64,000 bases of DNA, taken from contig NZ_JAUUUU010000001.1 in assembly GCF_030676955.1 (NCBI RefSeq), forward strand, positions 744,001 to 808,000. The letters run 5' to 3'. Of the stretch, positions 42,934 to 52,044 are shown in pieces (within the stretch, counting starts at the first letter, position 1; every line of letters starts with the position of its first letter). A program made the position numbers and the translations under genes. The stretch comes from Porticoccus litoralis (GTDB lineage Bacteria; Pseudomonadota; Gammaproteobacteria; Pseudomonadales; Porticoccaceae). Below the pieces are notes generated by a model. That model was not told the origin of the DNA. It worked only from the letters and a program-made list of their open reading frames with translations, and did no database searches.

Positions 42934-45900
42934 TTACATATTGCGTCGGTACAGCCCCCCCACCCGGTAAAGTGCCTCACTCATCTGCCCCAGGGAGCAA
43001 CTCTTGGCCACGTCCATCAGGCATTCAAAGGTATTGCCTCGACTCAGCACCACCTGCTGTAACCGCTTCAGGGCTTCGTCACACTGTCCGTGGTGTAGCG
43101 CTTTGTAGGCATTGAGGTTATCGACCTGTTGCTGCTTTTCGGCATCATCGGAACGAGCCAGTTCGCGGCCTTCAATAGTTTCCTCAGCACCGGCTTCCGG
43201 CAGGAACGTATTGACTCCAATCAACGGCAAAGAGCCATCGTGCTTACGATGCTCGTAATACATGCTCTCTTCCTGAATTTTTCCGCGCTGATACATGGTA
43301 TCCATGGCTCCCAGCACCCCGCCGCGCTCGGAAATTCGTTCGAACTCGGCGTACACCGCCTCTTCCACCAGATCGGTCAGTTGCTCGACGATAAACGAAC
43401 CCTGCCAGGGGTTTTCGCAGAAGTTGAGCCCGAACTCCTTGTTAATAATCATCTGGATCGCTACCGCACGGCGCACGGATTCCGTCGTCGGCGTGGTAAT
43501 CGCCTCGTCGTAGGCATTGGTATGCAGACTATTAGTGTTATCGAAAATCGCGTAAAGCGCCTGCAACGTGGTGCGAATGTCGTTGAAACTCATCTCCTGG
43601 GCATGAAGGCTGCGGCCCGAGGTCTGGATGTGATATTTCAACATCTGGCTGCGGGGGCTGGCCCCGTAGCGTTCTTTCATGGCCCGCGCCCAGATGCGCC
43701 GCGCCACCCGGCCCATCACCGTGTACTCCGGGTCCATGCCGTTGGAAAAGAAAAAGCTGAAGTTGGGTACAAAGTCATCCACCTTCATACCCCGCGCCAG
43801 GTAATACTCCACCAGCGTAAAGCCATTGGACAGGGTAAACGCCAACTGCGAGATCGGGTTGGCCCCGGCCTCAGCGATGTGATAGCCACTCACCGATACG
43901 CTGTAGTAGTTGCGCACCTTGTTGTCGATAAAGAATGCCTGCACATCACCCATCATGGTCAGGGCAAAGGCTGTGGAGAAAATACAGGTGTTCTGGGCCT
44001 GATCTTCCTTGAGAATATCCGCCTGCACAGTGCCGCGCACCGCCGCCAGGCTTTCGGCACGGATGCGTGCATAAGTTTCGGCATCCACCAGCTTGTCACC
44101 GCTGATACCCAGTAGCGCCAGACCCAGGCCATTGTGCCCCTCGGGCAAGTCACCGGCGTACTGAGGGCGCGGTTTGTCGCCGAACCAGGCATCGAGTTTC
44201 TGCTGTGTCTCATCCCAGAGATTATTTTCTTTCAGGTATTTCTCCACCTGCTGATCGATGGCGGTGTTCATAAAGAACGCCAGAATCATCGGCGCCGGAC
44301 CGTTGATGGTGATCGACACGGAGGTGGTCGGCGCGCACAGGTCGAAACCGGAATAGAGTTTCTTCATATCGTCCAGGGTGGCGATCGACACCCCGGAATT
44401 ACCCACCTTGCCCCAGATATCGGGACGCGGGTCCGGATCAGCGCCGTACAGGGTCACCGAATCAAACGCGGTGGACAGTCGTGCGGCGGCCTGCCCCCGT
44501 GACAGGTAATGGAAACGGCGGTTAGTGCGCTCCGGCGTACCCTCACCGGCAAACATGCGGGTGGGATCTTCCCCCGCGCGCCGATAGGGAAAGACTCCGG
44601 CGGTGTAGGGATAACTGCCGGGCAGGTTTTCCGCCAGCAGGAAGGCCAGCAGTTCACCCCAGTCCTTGTAGGGCGGCGGTGAAATTTTCTGAATCTTCAG
44701 GTGACTGAGGGATTCCACATAGTTATCACCCGTGATGTCCTTACCGCGCACCTGGTAACAGTACTGGTCGGCCTCAACTCCAGCCTTTCGGGTGGGCCAT
44801 TCCTGCAACAAGCGAATGGATTCACCGCTGAGATCGGAAACTGCCGCGTTATAACGCTGGCGCAGGGTGCGCAAGGTGTTGTCCACTTCACCGTCGGTTA
44901 ACGCGGACGCTGGGTAAAGCCCCAGAGGTTCCGGGCGCTGTGGATCATCCAGCTCACCCAGTACCTGGTAATGGTGATAAGCCGTGGCTGCCAGTTCCGC
45001 CTGCTGCACATTTCGGGCTTTCACCTGTCGGGCACTTTCGCTGATTTCCGCCAGGTAGCGCACCCGGCTGCCGGGAATTAACGCTACAGACCGTGATTCC
45101 TCAAGCTCATCACCGGAGGGGGGCAACCAACGCTGCTCATCCAGACCTGCCTTGTTCACCAGCAAGCGGCACAGATGGTAGAAGGCACGATTTACACCGG
45201 GGTCGTTGAACTGGCTGGCGATGGTGGGATACACCGGAATCTGGTCGCCACTGACATCAAAGGCATTGCGATTGCGCTGCCACTGCTTGCGAATATCCCG
45301 CAGGGCATCTTCGGCACCGCGCTTGTCGTATTTGTTGAGAATCACCATGTCGGCATAATCGATCATGTCGATCTTTTCCAACTGGCTGGCCGCGCCGTAG
45401 TCGCTGGTCATGATGTACAGGGAGAAATCCACCAGATCGACAATCTCGGAATCGCTCTGGCCGATACCGGCGGTTTCCACCAGCACCAGATCGTAGCCAA
45501 GAGATTTCAGAAACAGGGTAACGTCCCCGAGCATTTCGCTGGTGGCCAGATGCTGGCGGCGTGTAGCCATGGAGCGCATATAAATTTGCGTTGATGACAG
45601 GCTGTTCATGCGAATGCGATCACCGAGCAACGCCCCGCCGGTACGGCGGCGCGTCGGGTCCACCGCCAGCACGGCAATGCGCATGTCCGGGCGATGCAAC
45701 AAAAAACGGCTCAACAACTCATCCACCGTGCTACTCTTGCCAGCCCCACCAGTTCCAGTCACACCAACCACTGGGGTGTTCCCCGCAGCCAGCTGCCAGG
45801 TTTTTTTCAGCCGCGCCAGTTCGGCGTCCGACACAGCCCCTTCCTCGATGGCTGATATCATCTGCGCGACGGCAATTTCATCATCGATGTTCGGGGAAGA

Positions 45901-46377
45901 TGGCGACAGCGTCGCGGCCCGCGCCTGCCTCGCCCGAGCCACCAGATCCTCGATCATGCCGGTCAGACCCATTTCCATACCGTGGGTGGGGTGGTAAATA
46001 CGGTTCACCCCAGCCGCTTCCAGCTCGGCAATTTCTTCCAGGGTAATAGTGCCGCCACCGCCGCCAAACACCTGAATGTGCCCGGCGTTGTGCTCCTGCA
46101 ACAGTGCCATCATGTAGCGGAAATACTCCATGTGCCCGCCCTGGTAAGAGCTGATGGCAATCGCATCGGCATCTTCCTGAATCGCCGCCCGCACCACATC
46201 GTCAACACTGCGGTTGTGGCCAAGGTGAATCACCTCCACGCCACTGGCCTGAATCAGCCTCCGCATCACATTAATGGCGGCATCGTGGCCGTCGAACAGT
46301 GAAGCCGCGGTCACAATGCGTAGCGGCGTGGTTTCAGCCGCCGGTTGTTGCTGTTGTTCTGGTATGACAGCAGTCAT
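42934..46377 (-). CDS. icmF: fused isobutyryl-CoA mutase IcmF (B12 domain, G-protein chaperone, mutase)
   Basis: 1147 residues from the ATG at 46377. In order: an adenosylcobalamin-binding domain (about 18-150) with LFDGHDAAIN, His31 being the expected cobalt ligand; a MeaI-type GTPase (about 165-420) with P-loop GVTGTGGAGKSS at 205-216 and NKYDKRG; a linker; and the large mutase domain (about 560-1147). Where methylmalonyl-CoA mutase has the Tyr/Arg pair, Phe596 (GVFPYRR) and Gln795 (EDQAQNTCIF) stand here, the isobutyryl-CoA mutase signature; His833 is in SGYHIAEAGA. IcmF interconverts isobutyryl- and n-butyryl-CoA and can accept other branched acyl-CoAs. Divergent from a FadR-type regulator across a palindrome. 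Confidence 0.93.
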   Translation of the reverse strand: MTAVIPEQQQQPAAETTPLRIVTAASLFDGHDAAINVMRRLIQASGVEVIHLGHNRSVDDVVRAAIQEDADAIAISSYQGGHMEYFRYMMALLQEHNAGHIQVFGGGGGTITLEEIAELEAAGVNRIYHPTHGMEMGLTGMIEDLVARARQARAATLSPSSPNIDDEIAVAQMISAIEEGAVSDAELARLKKTWQLAAGNTPVVGVTGTGGAGKSSTVDELLSRFLLHRPDMRIAVLAVDPTRRRTGGALLGDRIRMNSLSSTQIYMRSMATRRQHLATSEMLGDVTLFLKSLGYDLVLVETAGIGQSDSEIVDLVDFSLYIMTSDYGAASQLEKIDMIDYADMVILNKYDKRGAEDALRDIRKQWQRNRNAFDVSGDQIPVYPTIASQFNDPGVNRAFYHLCRLLVNKAGLDEQRWLPPSGDELEESRSVALIPGSRVRYLAEISESARQVKARNVQQAELAATAYHHYQVLGELDDPQRPEPLGLYPASALTDGEVDNTLRTLRQRYNAAVSDLSGESIRLLQEWPTRKAGVEADQYCYQVRGKDITGDNYVESLSHLKIQKISPPPYKDWGELLAFLLAENLPGSYPYTAGVFPYRRAGEDPTRMFAGEGTPERTNRRFHYLSRGQAAARLSTAFDSVTLYGADPDPRPDIWGKVGNSGVSIATLDDMKKLYSGFDLCAPTTSVSITINGPAPMILAFFMNTAIDQQVEKYLKENNLWDETQQKLDAWFGDKPRPQYAGDLPEGHNGLGLALLGISGDKLVDAETYARIRAESLAAVRGTVQADILKEDQAQNTCIFSTAFALTMMGDVQAFFIDNKVRNYYSVSVSGYHIAEAGANPISQLAFTLSNGFTLVEYYLARGMKVDDFVPNFSFFFSNGMDPEYTVMGRVARRIWARAMKERYGASPRSQMLKYHIQTSGRSLHAQEMSFNDIRTTLQALYAIFDNTNSLHTNAYDEAITTPTTESVRRAVAIQMIINKEFGLNFCENPWQGSFIVEQLTDLVEEAVYAEFERISERGGVLGAMDTMYQRGKIQEESMYYEHRKHDGSLPLIGVNTFLPEAGAEETIEGRELARSDDAEKQQQVDNLNAYKALHHGQCDEALKRLQQVVLSRGNTFECLMDVAKSCSLGQMSEALYRVGGLYRRNM

Positions 46378-46471
46378 GGCTACCCCCGAGATAGCAATGG
46401 CGAGACAAGGATTTCGGGCAAGGTGAACCCAAGCCTTTGCCCCCCATATTATTAATAGCTCAAACGATGCT

Positions 46472-46494
46472 GACATATTGTCGGACAATATGTC
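46472..46494. promoter_or_regulatory. palindromic operator between icmF and the FadR-type regulator
   Basis: Perfect inverted repeat, arms GACATATTGTC and GACAATATGTC around a single G. The core TTGTCGGACAA fits the TNGTNNNACNA pattern of FadR-subfamily GntR regulators. It lies 95 bases from the icmF start and 79 from the regulator start, where it could govern both divergent promoters. That the neighbouring regulator binds it is an inference. Confidence 0.75.
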
Positions 46495-46572
46495 AATTAT
46501 GGAAAAGTCTGCTATTCTCGCCCTATTGATTACCTATCGCGGTACCGGAAGCCCGCAAAGGAACCACACAAC

Positions 46573-47304
46573 ATGCCAACATCCGTCAGCTTTGACCGCC
46601 TCGCCCACCAACCCGCCTACAAAGTGGTCAGCGAAAAGATCCGCAACGCCATTGTCAGTGGTGAAATTGCCGCGGGAGACCTGCTACCCACCGAAACCGA
46701 TCTAGCAGAACAGTTTGGCGTCACCCGCTCCACCGTACGGGAAGCCATTCGCCTGCTGGAACACGGCGGCATCCTCGGCCGCGCCGGACGCAAACGGCTG
46801 GTCGTCACCCTACCGGGCATGGAAGCCGTGGGCCGCTCCGTCAGTTCCGCCATGTTGATGCACCAGGTCACCTACGAAGAACTCTGGCAGGTGGCCATGG
46901 GGCTAGAGCCCCTGGCAGGCAAACTGGCCTGCCTGTCCGCTACCGACGAAGAAAAGCAGTTGCTGGCAGATAACCTGGCGCTTACCGAACAGGTGATGGA
47001 CGACCACGACGCCCTACTGAAAGTAGAAATCGAATTTCACAACCTGGTCGCCGAAGCCACCCACAACAATGCCCTGCTGCTAGCCCGCGCCCCCCTCAAC
47101 GAATTGTTCTACCCCGCCTGGGGCGCCATCATTCGCGCCCTGTCACCGGGTGAACGCATTCTGGTTGCCCACCAACATGTCTACGATGCCATTTGTGCGG
47201 GCGATCAGGACAAGGCCGAAGAGTGGATGGAAAAACATATGCGCGACTTCCGTCGTGGTATCGAGATGGGCAATCTGGGATTTGATCAGCCGGTGCAGGG
47301 GTAA
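46573..47304 (+). CDS. GntR/FadR-family transcriptional regulator
   Basis: 243 residues. The N-terminal winged helix (about 8-78) has the FadR type ISGEI-like stretch IVSGEIAAGDLLPTETDLAE and the recognition helix VTRSTVREAIRLLEHGG. The C-terminal FCD domain (about 90-235) is all-helical, with FHNLVAEATHNNALL and HQHVYDAI supplying probable metal or ligand-binding histidines. The effector is not known; acyl-CoA or a branched-chain acid is plausible because the divergent gene is icmF. The palindrome at 46472 is its likely operator. Complete. Confidence 0.9.
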   Translation: MPTSVSFDRLAHQPAYKVVSEKIRNAIVSGEIAAGDLLPTETDLAEQFGVTRSTVREAIRLLEHGGILGRAGRKRLVVTLPGMEAVGRSVSSAMLMHQVTYEELWQVAMGLEPLAGKLACLSATDEEKQLLADNLALTEQVMDDHDALLKVEIEFHNLVAEATHNNALLLARAPLNELFYPAWGAIIRALSPGERILVAHQHVYDAICAGDQDKAEEWMEKHMRDFRRGIEMGNLGFDQPVQG

Positions 47305-47349
47305 CCCGCAATTTCAAAATTGTTGTTTATACCCATTGATGGTTCGATA

Positions 47350-47372
47350 GGTTATATTTCCGAAATATAACC
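47350..47372. repeat. perfect palindrome with arms GGTTATATTTC / GAAATATAACC
   Basis: 11-base arms around a single C, in the AT-rich gap after the FadR-type gene. Without a T tract it reads as an operator rather than a terminator. It is 3 bases from a second palindrome. Confidence 0.55.
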
Positions 47373-47374
47373 AA

Positions 47375-47400
47375 TTGTGATGTCTCTCATGACATCACAA
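47375..47400. repeat. second palindrome with arms TTGTGATGTC / GACATCACAA
   Basis: 10-base perfect arms around TCTCAT. It resembles a dyad for a dimeric regulator. Lying about 170 bases upstream of the membrane-anchored gene at 47569, it could regulate the SPFH module or close the regulator gene transcript. No trailing T run. Confidence 0.55.
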
Positions 47401-47568
47401 CACGGCAGGGAGGCAAAAAGAATGAGACAGGATGTCATTTCTAATTGAAACAAATCACCTTTTCAGACACCTGGCTTAGCCTCGTAGAGCTTACGTCAAC
47501 GTACAGCCTATCTAGTCGTATAGCTCTGCCACGACTTAACCGTGAACAGTATGCAAAAAGGAATATGC

Positions 47569-48108
47569 GTGTTCAAAAAATTTATTAATGGCTTAGTATT
47601 TGGAGCAGGTTTCACTATTTCATTTATTGTTCTGTGGTTTCTAGCGACTTTTTTTATACAGCCTTTACTATCGGAGTCACTACTTGAACACTTAAACAAC
47701 CATCACGTCGAAATAACACAAGAGCAATCTACCTCGCTTCAATCAAAAAGTACTACAACAACTAAAAAGAGCCCACTCTCTTTTCATGAGTTAAGCATTG
47801 ATGAACAAATACAACAGTCAAGTGCTATTGCTGTCGCCAGATATGAACCAACAGGCAGCGGCCAAGTAGATGCAATCATCACAGAGTTTCTTAAAAAAGA
47901 TCCCACTACAACTGTTTATTACAACGTGGGCGATAAATTCCCAGCAGCAAGCTATACACCAAAAGAAGATACAAATTACGGCGATGGTGTAGTTATATTT
48001 TTTACAGGGTCACCAGCTTCAATGAGGGTATCGATGTCCTTTTCAGGCGACCGAATACTAGGACTTGGGGACCTCCCGCTAGAACTCTTAAGAAAAAAAT
48101 CTGAATAA
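47569..48108 (+). CDS. unknown membrane-anchored protein
   Basis: 179 residues from a GTG at 47569, preferred because AAGGA lies 6-8 bases before it; ATG at 47551 and GTG at 47542 are in-frame alternatives with poorer sites. I do not recognise the family. A single N-terminal membrane helix (KFINGLVFGAGFTISFIVLW, about 4-25) is followed by a Ser/Thr/Lys linker (about 45-65) and a C-terminal domain (about 70-175) with IAVARYEPTGSGQVDAIITE, GDGVVIFFTGSPASM and SFSGDRILGLGDLP. The bulk should face the periplasm. It sits 58 bases upstream of the SPFH gene in an AT-rich stretch, on the same strand, so the two may act together. Confidence 0.6.
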   Translation: MFKKFINGLVFGAGFTISFIVLWFLATFFIQPLLSESLLEHLNNHHVEITQEQSTSLQSKSTTTTKKSPLSFHELSIDEQIQQSSAIAVARYEPTGSGQVDAIITEFLKKDPTTTVYYNVGDKFPAASYTPKEDTNYGDGVVIFFTGSPASMRVSMSFSGDRILGLGDLPLELLRKKSE

Positions 48109-48166
48109 AACAAAATAACCAACATTAATGGTATAGCGATTAATTTAGAAAAAAGGATGTTTCGAT

Positions 48167-49105
48167 ATGACAAAATTATTTTTAGCAGTTTTATTTTTAA
48201 TAATTGGGACAATTATCGTTTTAAATAAATCAAATGGAACCCCCACTGAAAGAAGGATCAATATAGTCGGATATTTATGCTGGGTGGTCTCTGCCATATT
48301 GCTCTTGATGTCGGTCGTGATCACAGTGCCTGCTGGCCATGTGAAAGTTGCCACCCTATTTGGAAAAGTTCAAGACAACAACTATCGCGAAGGCTTGCAT
48401 ATTGTAAATCCACTTTTGGCATTTACCGCATTTGATTTAAGACAAAAAACTCACCTGGAAACTGCGGGCATTCCAGCAGAAGACAAGCTCATCACAAAAA
48501 TGGATGTTTCGGTCCAATACAGGACTGTCGGTGAGATGGCCCCTGACATATTAAGAAATACCGGAACAACGGAAGCATTAATTCAAGTACATATGATCCC
48601 AAAACTCAGATCCATTCTTCGTGAACAAGGCAAGGGTGTTGCTGTATCCCAAGATTTTTTTAAGGAGGCGGTTCAGCGGCAATTACAGGAAACCCTGCAA
48701 CTCGGTCTGGCAGAGTTTCTAGCACCAAAAGGGTTGCAAATAGAAACAATCCTCATACGTGATGTTCAATTGCCCGAGGTTATTCGAACAGCCATCACCG
48801 AAACAAAGAAGAGAGAGCAGGAAGTTTTAAAGCAGCAAGCTGAGTTAGAGCGATTTGCCACGGAGCAGGATCAGAAAGTCAAGCAGGCAGAATCTGAACT
48901 TAAGGCAGCCAAACTGGAAGCACAGAAAATTAAAGAGCTGGCTGATGCAGAAGCCTACAAGATTAATGTCATCAATAAAACTTTGGCACAGTCGCCCAAC
49001 TACATCGAACTGAAGAGGGTCGAACAGTGGAATGGCGTTCTTCCTGTCTATGCCGGAGGTGAAAACATTCCAATGATAGATCTACGAAAGACAGGCAAAA
49101 ATTGA
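48167..49105 (+). CDS. prohibitin-like SPFH/band 7 membrane protein
   Basis: 312 residues. Two hydrophobic segments at the N-terminus (about 4-20 and 36-56, with WVVSAILLLMSVVITVPAGH) are followed by the SPFH domain (about 58-215) with VPAGHVKVATLFGKV, IQVHMIPKLRSILREQ and GLQIETILIRDVQLP, then a coiled coil (about 215-270) and a short C-terminal tail. It is close to prohibitins, which form ring scaffolds in membranes; a bacterial role is not settled. An AAGGAT ribosome site precedes the ATG. The AT-rich composition differs from the flanking genes. Downstream is a bidirectional terminator. Confidence 0.85.
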   Translation: MTKLFLAVLFLIIGTIIVLNKSNGTPTERRINIVGYLCWVVSAILLLMSVVITVPAGHVKVATLFGKVQDNNYREGLHIVNPLLAFTAFDLRQKTHLETAGIPAEDKLITKMDVSVQYRTVGEMAPDILRNTGTTEALIQVHMIPKLRSILREQGKGVAVSQDFFKEAVQRQLQETLQLGLAEFLAPKGLQIETILIRDVQLPEVIRTAITETKKREQEVLKQQAELERFATEQDQKVKQAESELKAAKLEAQKIKELADAEAYKINVINKTLAQSPNYIELKRVEQWNGVLPVYAGGENIPMIDLRKTGKN

Positions 49106-49121
49106 TTACAATCCGTCCTGC

Positions 49122-49153
49122 AAAAAAAAGCCGCGCAATGCGCGGCTTTTTTA
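49122..49153. terminator. bidirectional terminator between the SPFH and SDR genes
   Basis: Stem AGCCGCGCA / TGCGCGGCT flanked by A8 on the left and TTTTTTAT on the right, so it serves the SPFH gene on plus and the convergent SDR gene on minus. Confidence 0.85.
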
Positions 49154-49201
49154 TCTGAGTGCGAGACAAAAATCTTCACCGCACCAACATTTCATTCCCT
49201 A

Positions 49202-50017
49202 TCAAGCCGAAGGATGCCACCCCGCATCCGCCCAGAGCTCACCTGAAACCACTGAGTTCGAAATCATAAAGCAGATAGCATCGGCAATTTCTTCGGGTTT
49301 GATCAGTCTGCCCAGCTGGGTAAAGGGCAGAATATATTTCTCGATATAGTCATCGCCCATGGCTCGCACCATCGGGGTGTCGGTAAAGCCGGGGTGAATC
49401 ACACCGCAACGCACACCGTGGAAGGTGGCCTCTTTGGCCAGGGTCGAGGCCGCACCTTCCAGCCCCGCCTTGGTGGAAGCGTAAGACACCTGCCCTTTGT
49501 TGCCCTGGGATGAAATGGAGCCGATAAAGATTACTGTGCCCTGCACACCTTCACTGGCAGCCCATTTTTTCAGGCCGTTGGCGGCACGATGTTCGGCAAC
49601 GCGGGCAATCAATTCCATGGCCCAATAGACCGGGGCGATCAGGTTGACGTTGACCACCATTTCGAAATTTTCCTGCGGGTAAATGCTGGCCTTACCGCTT
49701 TCCTTGTTAACGCGAACAGCGAGATCATCGCGGGTGATACCGGCGGCAGGTACGCAGATACTGACGACACCGTGATCCTTTTCCATCTGGTCATACACCG
49801 ATTGGCGAAACTCGGCATCGGTGACATTGCCCTGAAATGGCACGGCGACATCGCGCCCGGCCTGGGCATTGATATCCGCAGCCACCGCGTCGATACGATC
49901 GGTCATATCCACCACGGCAATTTTTTTCACGCCACGCTCGGCAAGCAGAGTAGAAACTGCCTGACCAATGCCGCTGGCCGCACCTGTTATCACTGCAACT
50001 TTATCTTTAATCTGCAT
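49202..50017 (-). CDS. short-chain dehydrogenase/reductase, FabG-like
   Basis: 271 residues, classical SDR. Cofactor motif TGAASGIG at 11-18, an Asp after beta2 (VVDMTDR) that favours NAD over NADP, active serine in IGSISS and the YASTK pair in QVSYASTKAGLEGA. It looks like a 3-oxoacyl reductase or a 3-hydroxyacyl dehydrogenase; the true substrate is not evident. The closing HPGFTDTPM and WADAGWHPS are usual. It stands alone between the terminator and a 206-base gap. Confidence 0.82.
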   Translation of the reverse strand: MQIKDKVAVITGAASGIGQAVSTLLAERGVKKIAVVDMTDRIDAVAADINAQAGRDVAVPFQGNVTDAEFRQSVYDQMEKDHGVVSICVPAAGITRDDLAVRVNKESGKASIYPQENFEMVVNVNLIAPVYWAMELIARVAEHRAANGLKKWAASEGVQGTVIFIGSISSQGNKGQVSYASTKAGLEGAASTLAKEATFHGVRCGVIHPGFTDTPMVRAMGDDYIEKYILPFTQLGRLIKPEEIADAICFMISNSVVSGELWADAGWHPSA

Positions 50018-50223
50018 TTACTCACTCCCACCTTTTTTTGAGCGTGCCAGAGTATAGCAACGTTTCGGGTTATTACGTTCAGTCCCCGTTAACCGCCTAT
50101 TGCAATCCGCATCTGCACTGACGCCACCCAATAACAATGATCTCTCGTTGTTGAATCACCGCGTGCCTGACGACAATTGCGGTATGATGAACGCCTTCTT
50201 TTTTACTCTGATCAAGGCCCATC

Positions 50224-50502
50224 ATGAGAGCACTTCTCCGAAAACTGTTTGCCCCGGTGCTTAACCCATTTGAATCTGGCAGCGATGAATTCGTTTATCG
50301 ATCATCCCACCGAAAAATTCTGATTGCCTTGGGCCTTCTGTTTCTGCTGCTATCATCCGGCTGCCTGTTCGCGTCAATCACTGCAGAGGCTACCGCCGGG
50401 CTTCTTCCCACCACGGTATTTTTTGTGGTGGGCTCAGTGTGCGAAATTGTTGGCTGGCTGGGCAACGAGCGGGCCGTGGCCAGAATCTGGAAAAGCCGGT
50501 GA
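50224..50502 (+). CDS. small two-helix membrane protein of unknown function
   Basis: 92 residues with two hydrophobic segments (ILIALGLLFLLLSSGCLFAS and LLPTTVFFVVGSVCEIVGWL) and a charged tail. The N-terminal KLFAPVLNPFESGSDEFVYR and SHRKIL suggest a conserved gammaproteobacterial family that I cannot name. It stands alone, upstream of the convergent antiporter, with an ATG soon after TCAAGGCCC. Expression and function are unknown. Confidence 0.6.
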   Translation: MRALLRKLFAPVLNPFESGSDEFVYRSSHRKILIALGLLFLLLSSGCLFASITAEATAGLLPTTVFFVVGSVCEIVGWLGNERAVARIWKSR

Positions 50503-50597
50503 TACCAGAACCCCGCCCTGGAAAAACTGTTACTTTTCACCGCCCACCGGCAACGTTCTAATAGCTGAGCAACACAACACAACAACTGCTGTTGGCA

Positions 50598-51845
50598 TCA
50601 GGTATAAGCAGCCTCACCATATTTTTTCTTCCACCAACGGATGGTGAGCGGCACGGAAACGTTTAGCAGAAAGGCACAAAGCATTAGTGTGTAAAAGGCG
50701 TCGACCGTCATGATGTGGTATTGAACATAGGCAATATCCATGACCACAAACGCCAGCTCGGCTCGTCCCAGCATGCCGAAACCGATCATCCAGCTCGCAG
50801 GCCAATCAAAACTGCCGGTATAGCGCGCGGCAAGTGATGCGGAGAGCACCTGACCCAAAAACAGGCCAACGAATAACAACAAGCCCTGGGGCAACACGGA
50901 AATAAATACGTCGAAATCAAATACCAGTTTGGTGCCGAGAGAGACAAAAAACACGGGGCCAATCCATGAGAAAGCCACGTTATCGATAATCTGTTTGGCC
51001 TGGCCGTGAAAGTCGATCTGTTCACCTGGGTGGAAGTCAAAGTATTCCCGTTTGATCACCAGGCCCGCCATGTAGGCTCCCACTGCTGGGTGAAAACCGA
51101 AATGGTGCCCGGTAATCGCCACCAGAACCGCTACCAGTAGCAACGCCAGCACCGTGTATTCGCCGCGCGCCATGGACAAGATCTGACGCAGACTGAAATG
51201 GCCGATAAAAGGAATTCTCGCAACCCAACCCTCACTGGCGGGGAACAGCCAGGCACCGAGAAAGGTAATCAGCACAAAGAACATCAGCGCTTTACCCACT
51301 ACCAGCGCGATACCCGCAAACGACAGGCTGGCCTCCCCTGTGGCCATGGGCACCATCACGGCCACCAGCGCCAGGGAGGCGATGTCGTCCAACACCGCAG
51401 AGGTCATAATGCCGGTGGCTGCCGGGGTTTTGCTGAGCCCTTCGGTTTTGAGTGACACCATGGTCAGCGAGACGGCTGTGGCGGTCATGGCCAACCCACA
51501 AAGCAGGGCCATGTTGTTGTCGCCCCAGAAATAGAGAGTGGCAAAATACGCCACCGTAAATGGCGCCACCGCGCCAAAAAAGGCGATACCCCAGCTTCGC
51601 TTGATACTGCTGAGAAAATTGCCGGTATTTTCCTCAAACCCCAGGGCAAACATGATAAGAATGATGCCCAACTCCGAAAAATCCTGGATAAAGACCGGCA
51701 TTTGTTCCGGTAGCCAACCGAGATTGACCATGATCGCACCGAAAAACAGGTACCAGAGCACTGGGGTCAGCCGGGTGTGGTGGGCAGCAAAAGATGCGGC
51801 AAAAACTCCCAGCCAGATAATGGCCAGCAATGACAAATCGTGCAT
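50598..51845 (-). CDS. CPA2-family cation:proton antiporter
   Basis: 415 residues with 12 or so membrane segments, of the Kef/Na+-H+ exchanger family. Motifs include FALGFEENTG, the paired aspartates in TSAVLDDIASLALV and the later GRAELAFVVMDIAY. There is no C-terminal TrkA-N nucleotide-binding domain, so regulation by that domain is missing. It probably exchanges Na+ or K+ for protons across the inner membrane. It lies downstream of katG beyond a terminator, so it has its own promoter. Confidence 0.88.
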   Translation of the reverse strand: MHDLSLLAIIWLGVFAASFAAHHTRLTPVLWYLFFGAIMVNLGWLPEQMPVFIQDFSELGIILIMFALGFEENTGNFLSSIKRSWGIAFFGAVAPFTVAYFATLYFWGDNNMALLCGLAMTATAVSLTMVSLKTEGLSKTPAATGIMTSAVLDDIASLALVAVMVPMATGEASLSFAGIALVVGKALMFFVLITFLGAWLFPASEGWVARIPFIGHFSLRQILSMARGEYTVLALLLVAVLVAITGHHFGFHPAVGAYMAGLVIKREYFDFHPGEQIDFHGQAKQIIDNVAFSWIGPVFFVSLGTKLVFDFDVFISVLPQGLLLFVGLFLGQVLSASLAARYTGSFDWPASWMIGFGMLGRAELAFVVMDIAYVQYHIMTVDAFYTLMLCAFLLNVSVPLTIRWWKKKYGEAAYT

Positions 51846-51950
51846 GGTGAAGCTCCTGGGGACTGAAAATCATTATCCAACGATAGGGCCGAGAGCGGAA
51901 CAAAGACGATCCATCACACAGAAAAAACTCGCACCTTTACTGATTTACCT

Positions 51951-51981
51951 CAACAAAAACAGGGCCCTATAGGGCCCTGTT
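51951..51981 (-). terminator. Rho-independent terminator of katG
   Basis: A perfect 24-base palindrome (51958-51981, AACAGGGCCCTA and its complement) followed on the minus strand by TTTTTGTTG, about 65 bases after the katG stop. Confidence 0.85.
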
Positions 51982-52044
51982 GTGGGTGGCATCGCCAGTT
52001 GTTGATGTCAACTCTGGCTTACCAAGGCTATTTTGAAGTGATGA

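Noticed and set aside
43129..44115. A 328-codon open frame on the plus strand
   Set aside because: Antisense to icmF, whose residues are strongly conserved here.
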